Shown here: piece by piece, positions 62,263 through 64,000 of the stretch
Position numbering within the stretch: the first letter of the stretch is position 1
How the letters are laid out: each line of letters opens with the position of its first letter
Assembly (NCBI GenBank): GCA_021827985.1
Contig: JAKATL010000001.1
Coordinates: 120,376-184,375, forward strand
Length of the DNA stretch: 64,000 nt
Direction: 5' to 3'
Origin: a bacterium
GTDB lineage: Bacteria; Chloroflexota; Dormibacteria; Aeolococcales; Bog-877
Notes under the pieces: generated by a model
Seen by the model: the letters and a program-made list of their open reading frames with translations, nothing else
What the model was told of the DNA's origin: nothing
Databases searched by the model: none
Translations under genes and position numbers: made by a program

Positions 62263-62945
62263 TGCGGCCCACGTCCGTGCCGGAGGCCACCCTGGAGGAG
62301 AAGCAACGCCTGTTCGCCGAGGTCCAGGGGGACATTCGCTTCCCTGAATACCTCAAGGGTTGCTACGAATGTGGAATCTGCGTGGCGGCCTGCCCGTCGG
62401 CGCGCTTCTACAACTTCAGTCCCCGCCGAATAACACAGGCGGTTGCCCGCCAGGACGTGGAGTTGGTCTGGGAGCAGATGAACGGAGAGGTCTGGGACTG
62501 TTCGCAGTGCTTCTCCTGTCTGCGCTGCCCACGCGGCAACAATCCCGGGGGCGTCATCACCATCCTGCGTGAGGTCGCCGTGCGCAATGGACTGCGCTCC
62601 GCCAAGGAGGCGCTGGAAGGGTACGGCCGGATCATCTACAAGATCATGGGCAGCGGCACCCAGGTCTCCCCGGACATGATCCAGCCCGAGGCTTTCCCGG
62701 ACTGGGGCCCGGACACCAGGGAGGTCTCCGCCAATCTCGAACTCTGGCGCAAGGCGCTGCCCCCGGAAACGCTCCACACCACCAGCGTCTCCTGGGATGT
62801 GGCCGAGAAGACGCTGACAGAGCTCTATTTGATCTGGCACATGACCGGCGTCCTGGACATGATCAAGGGCATCGACGTCAACCTGCACACGATTCTGGGA
62901 GACGTCATGGAGGATCTGCTGGAAGAGCAGGGCTACTCGGTCTGA
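62262..62945 (+). CDS. shdrC1: sHdrC1, HdrC-like iron-sulfur subunit
   Basis: 227 residues. Two [4Fe-4S] motifs: CYECGICVAACPSARF near residue 35 and CSQCFSCLRCPRGNNPGG near 77. HdrC-like C-terminal helical part (LIWHMTGVLDMIKGIDVNLH). It pairs with sHdrB1, whose gene starts the operon 10 kb earlier. This completes the C1-B1-A-H-B3 set, with C1 unusually placed last. Its 3' end overlaps the convergent J-domain gene by 41 bases. Confidence 0.87.
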   Translation: MRPTSVPEATLEEKQRLFAEVQGDIRFPEYLKGCYECGICVAACPSARFYNFSPRRITQAVARQDVELVWEQMNGEVWDCSQCFSCLRCPRGNNPGGVITILREVAVRNGLRSAKEALEGYGRIIYKIMGSGTQVSPDMIQPEAFPDWGPDTREVSANLELWRKALPPETLHTTSVSWDVAEKTLTELYLIWHMTGVLDMIKGIDVNLHTILGDVMEDLLEEQGYSV

Positions 62946-64000
62946 GGCGGCGGAAATCGCCTTCGGCGAAGAATAGGTAGAGGTCGGGCCCGACCCAGTC
63001 CCCTTGGGCCGGACGCAGGAGCCGGCTTTGCTGGACGCCGCCGCCCGGGCCAATCACCAGCACCCGGTCACGACCATAGGCCACCACCCCGGCCGCAGTG
63101 GCGCGCAGCCGGTAGGGCAAGCCGGCCGGTAGGCAGATCCGGCGACCGTCACCCAGCTCCACCAGCTGGCCGCCACCCACCGCCGCCAGCTGCCCTTGGT
63201 CATCGACCGCCAGCACCGCCGGACCACCGCCGCTCAGCCAGCCCCGATCGATCTCATGGCCCCGGTAATCGAGCCGATGCCAACTCCCGGAGCTGGTGGC
63301 GACCCAGACCCCATCCGAACCGGCCGCCGCCACGTCGCTGACCACAGTCAGCCCGGCACCTGGAGCATGCCTGCCCCCTGCGTCCTCCCGCAGCAGCCGG
63401 TAGGCGCTCGCCACCGAGCGGAATCGCTCCGCGGCGCGAGGATCGTCCGGATGGTGGTCGGGATGAGTCGCCCTGGCACGGCGGTGGAAGGCACGTCGGA
63501 GCTGCCGAGCGGGCGCATCCGGCGCCACCCCCAGAACGTCGGCCGCCTGGCATCGCTGGGCGCCCGAGATCGGGTCTGGGGCGAGTGGCGCTGGCAACTC
63601 CGCCCTCCAGCGCCGCGTCCCAGATCGGTCCAGCTCGCTGATCCCATCCCCGTCGGCAACCCATATTCTGGCCCCTTCCGGGTCGGCCCAGACGCGGCGT
63701 TCTGCGGGAGCGGACCAACCCGGAACCTGAAGGCGCCATCCGAGCCGCCCGTCCGCGTCGAAAGCGTGCAGTGACCCTCCCGCCGCAGCCAGCATCAGGG
63801 GGCCAGCTGCAAGCAATTGCGCCAGGGCTCGATCCAGGGTCAGCCGCCGCAGGACCTCCTCACCCGGTGCCAGGACCAGCAGTTCGCGCCCAAACGGACG
63901 GGTTAGAGCACGCTCGGCGATCCGAGCTGGCCAGCATCTCAGCCACAGGCGGCCCCCGGCGGCAGGCACGATCTGCTGAGCAGGCAAGGAGAGCTGGGCG
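62905..64000 (-). CDS. Beta-propeller protein with an internal J domain (partial, right edge)
   Basis: The frame is open to the right edge, so the N-terminus is outside; the first in-frame start inside is a TTG at 63987. Propeller-type repeats (WADPEGARIWVADGDGISEL, VWVATSSGSWHRLD) flank a J domain of about 55 residues: AADVLGVAPDAPARQLRRAF, then HPDHHPDDPRAAERF with the HPD tripeptide. The J domain would recruit DnaK. The propeller halves look like a PQQ/WD-type fold. Convergent with the sulfur operon; function unknown. Confidence 0.75.
   Translation of the reverse strand, partial: AQLSLPAQQIVPAAGGRLWLRCWPARIAERALTRPFGRELLVLAPGEEVLRRLTLDRALAQLLAAGPLMLAAAGGSLHAFDADGRLGWRLQVPGWSAPAERRVWADPEGARIWVADGDGISELDRSGTRRWRAELPAPLAPDPISGAQRCQAADVLGVAPDAPARQLRRAFHRRARATHPDHHPDDPRAAERFRSVASAYRLLREDAGGRHAPGAGLTVVSDVAAAGSDGVWVATSSGSWHRLDYRGHEIDRGWLSGGGPAVLAVDDQGQLAAVGGGQLVELGDGRRICLPAGLPYRLRATAAGVVAYGRDRVLVIGPGGGVQQSRLLRPAQGDWVGPDLYLFFAEGDFRRLRPSSPALPADPP

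Overview
The window is a high-GC bacterial chromosome segment with dense, often overlapping genes (many ATGA or TGATG junctions) and frequent GTG or TTG starts. The gene set is nusA-ylxR-infB-rbfA-nrnA-truB-ribF, a fused secDF, ruvABC behind yebC, and thrS-infC-rpmI-rplT-pheST. A PspA/PspAB/HtpX envelope-stress locus is also present. Together these suggest a Terrabacteria-type lineage, for example Chloroflexota or Candidatus Dormibacterota. This is an inference from gene content and style; no rRNA is present to settle it.

Layout. 1-305: tail of a gene ending in a 19-residue tandem repeat. 0.5-6.5 kb: MoxR-like ATPase, NAD synthetase and a beta-propeller lipoprotein. 6.6-9.2 kb (minus): a decaying mobile segment with a HicAB pair, a zinc-ribbon gene, a small gene and a tyrosine recombinase, three of them apparently frameshifted, next to tRNA-Thr and tRNA-Tyr. 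9.5-13.7 kb: csaA and a two-PspA membrane-stress locus. 13.7-27.6 kb (minus): RNA and translation maturation genes, secDF, ruvABC, yebC and tyrS. 27.7-30.6 kb: a persulfide dioxygenase-like/rhodanese fusion, a lipoprotein and an unassigned small RNA gene with its own promoter and terminator. 30.6-37.5 kb (minus): mpg and the thrS-infC-rpmI-rplT-pheST block. 37.6-39.0 kb: tRNA-Val, an acetyltransferase and an IS630-type remnant.

39.0-62.9 kb is the main attraction, an almost uninterrupted sulfur-oxidation island. It starts with a divergent DsrE-type sulfurtransferase module (39.1-40.6 kb), an ArsR regulator and a cytosolic two-component system. The first long operon (about 42.9-52.0 kb) carries a small ORF, a metallophosphoesterase, sat, aprBA, qmoA, qmoB and an HdrC-HdrB fusion. 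The second (52.2-62.9 kb) carries shdrB1, shdrA, shdrH, a HdrC-HdrB fusion (shdrB3), etfBA, a membrane ETF oxidoreductase (emo), small cysteine-containing proteins, two lipoate-binding proteins (lbpA), tusA and shdrC1. This matches what I recall as a type II sHdr (sulfur-oxidizing heterodisulfide-reductase-like) set.

Proposed function: DsrE and TusA deliver sulfane sulfur to sHdr/LbpA, which oxidizes it to sulfite. AprAB turns sulfite and AMP into APS, and Sat makes sulfate plus ATP. Electrons leave through EtfAB/Emo and through QmoAB/HdrCB. Both long operons begin with the same roughly 110-bp promoter block: two C-run/G-run dyads, a CATACTGA element and a ribosome-binding site, all at identical spacing. 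One regulator, plausibly the LuxR-type response regulator whose 3' end contains the first copy, probably switches both on. No dsrAB is seen.

The right edge cuts a beta-propeller gene with an embedded J domain.
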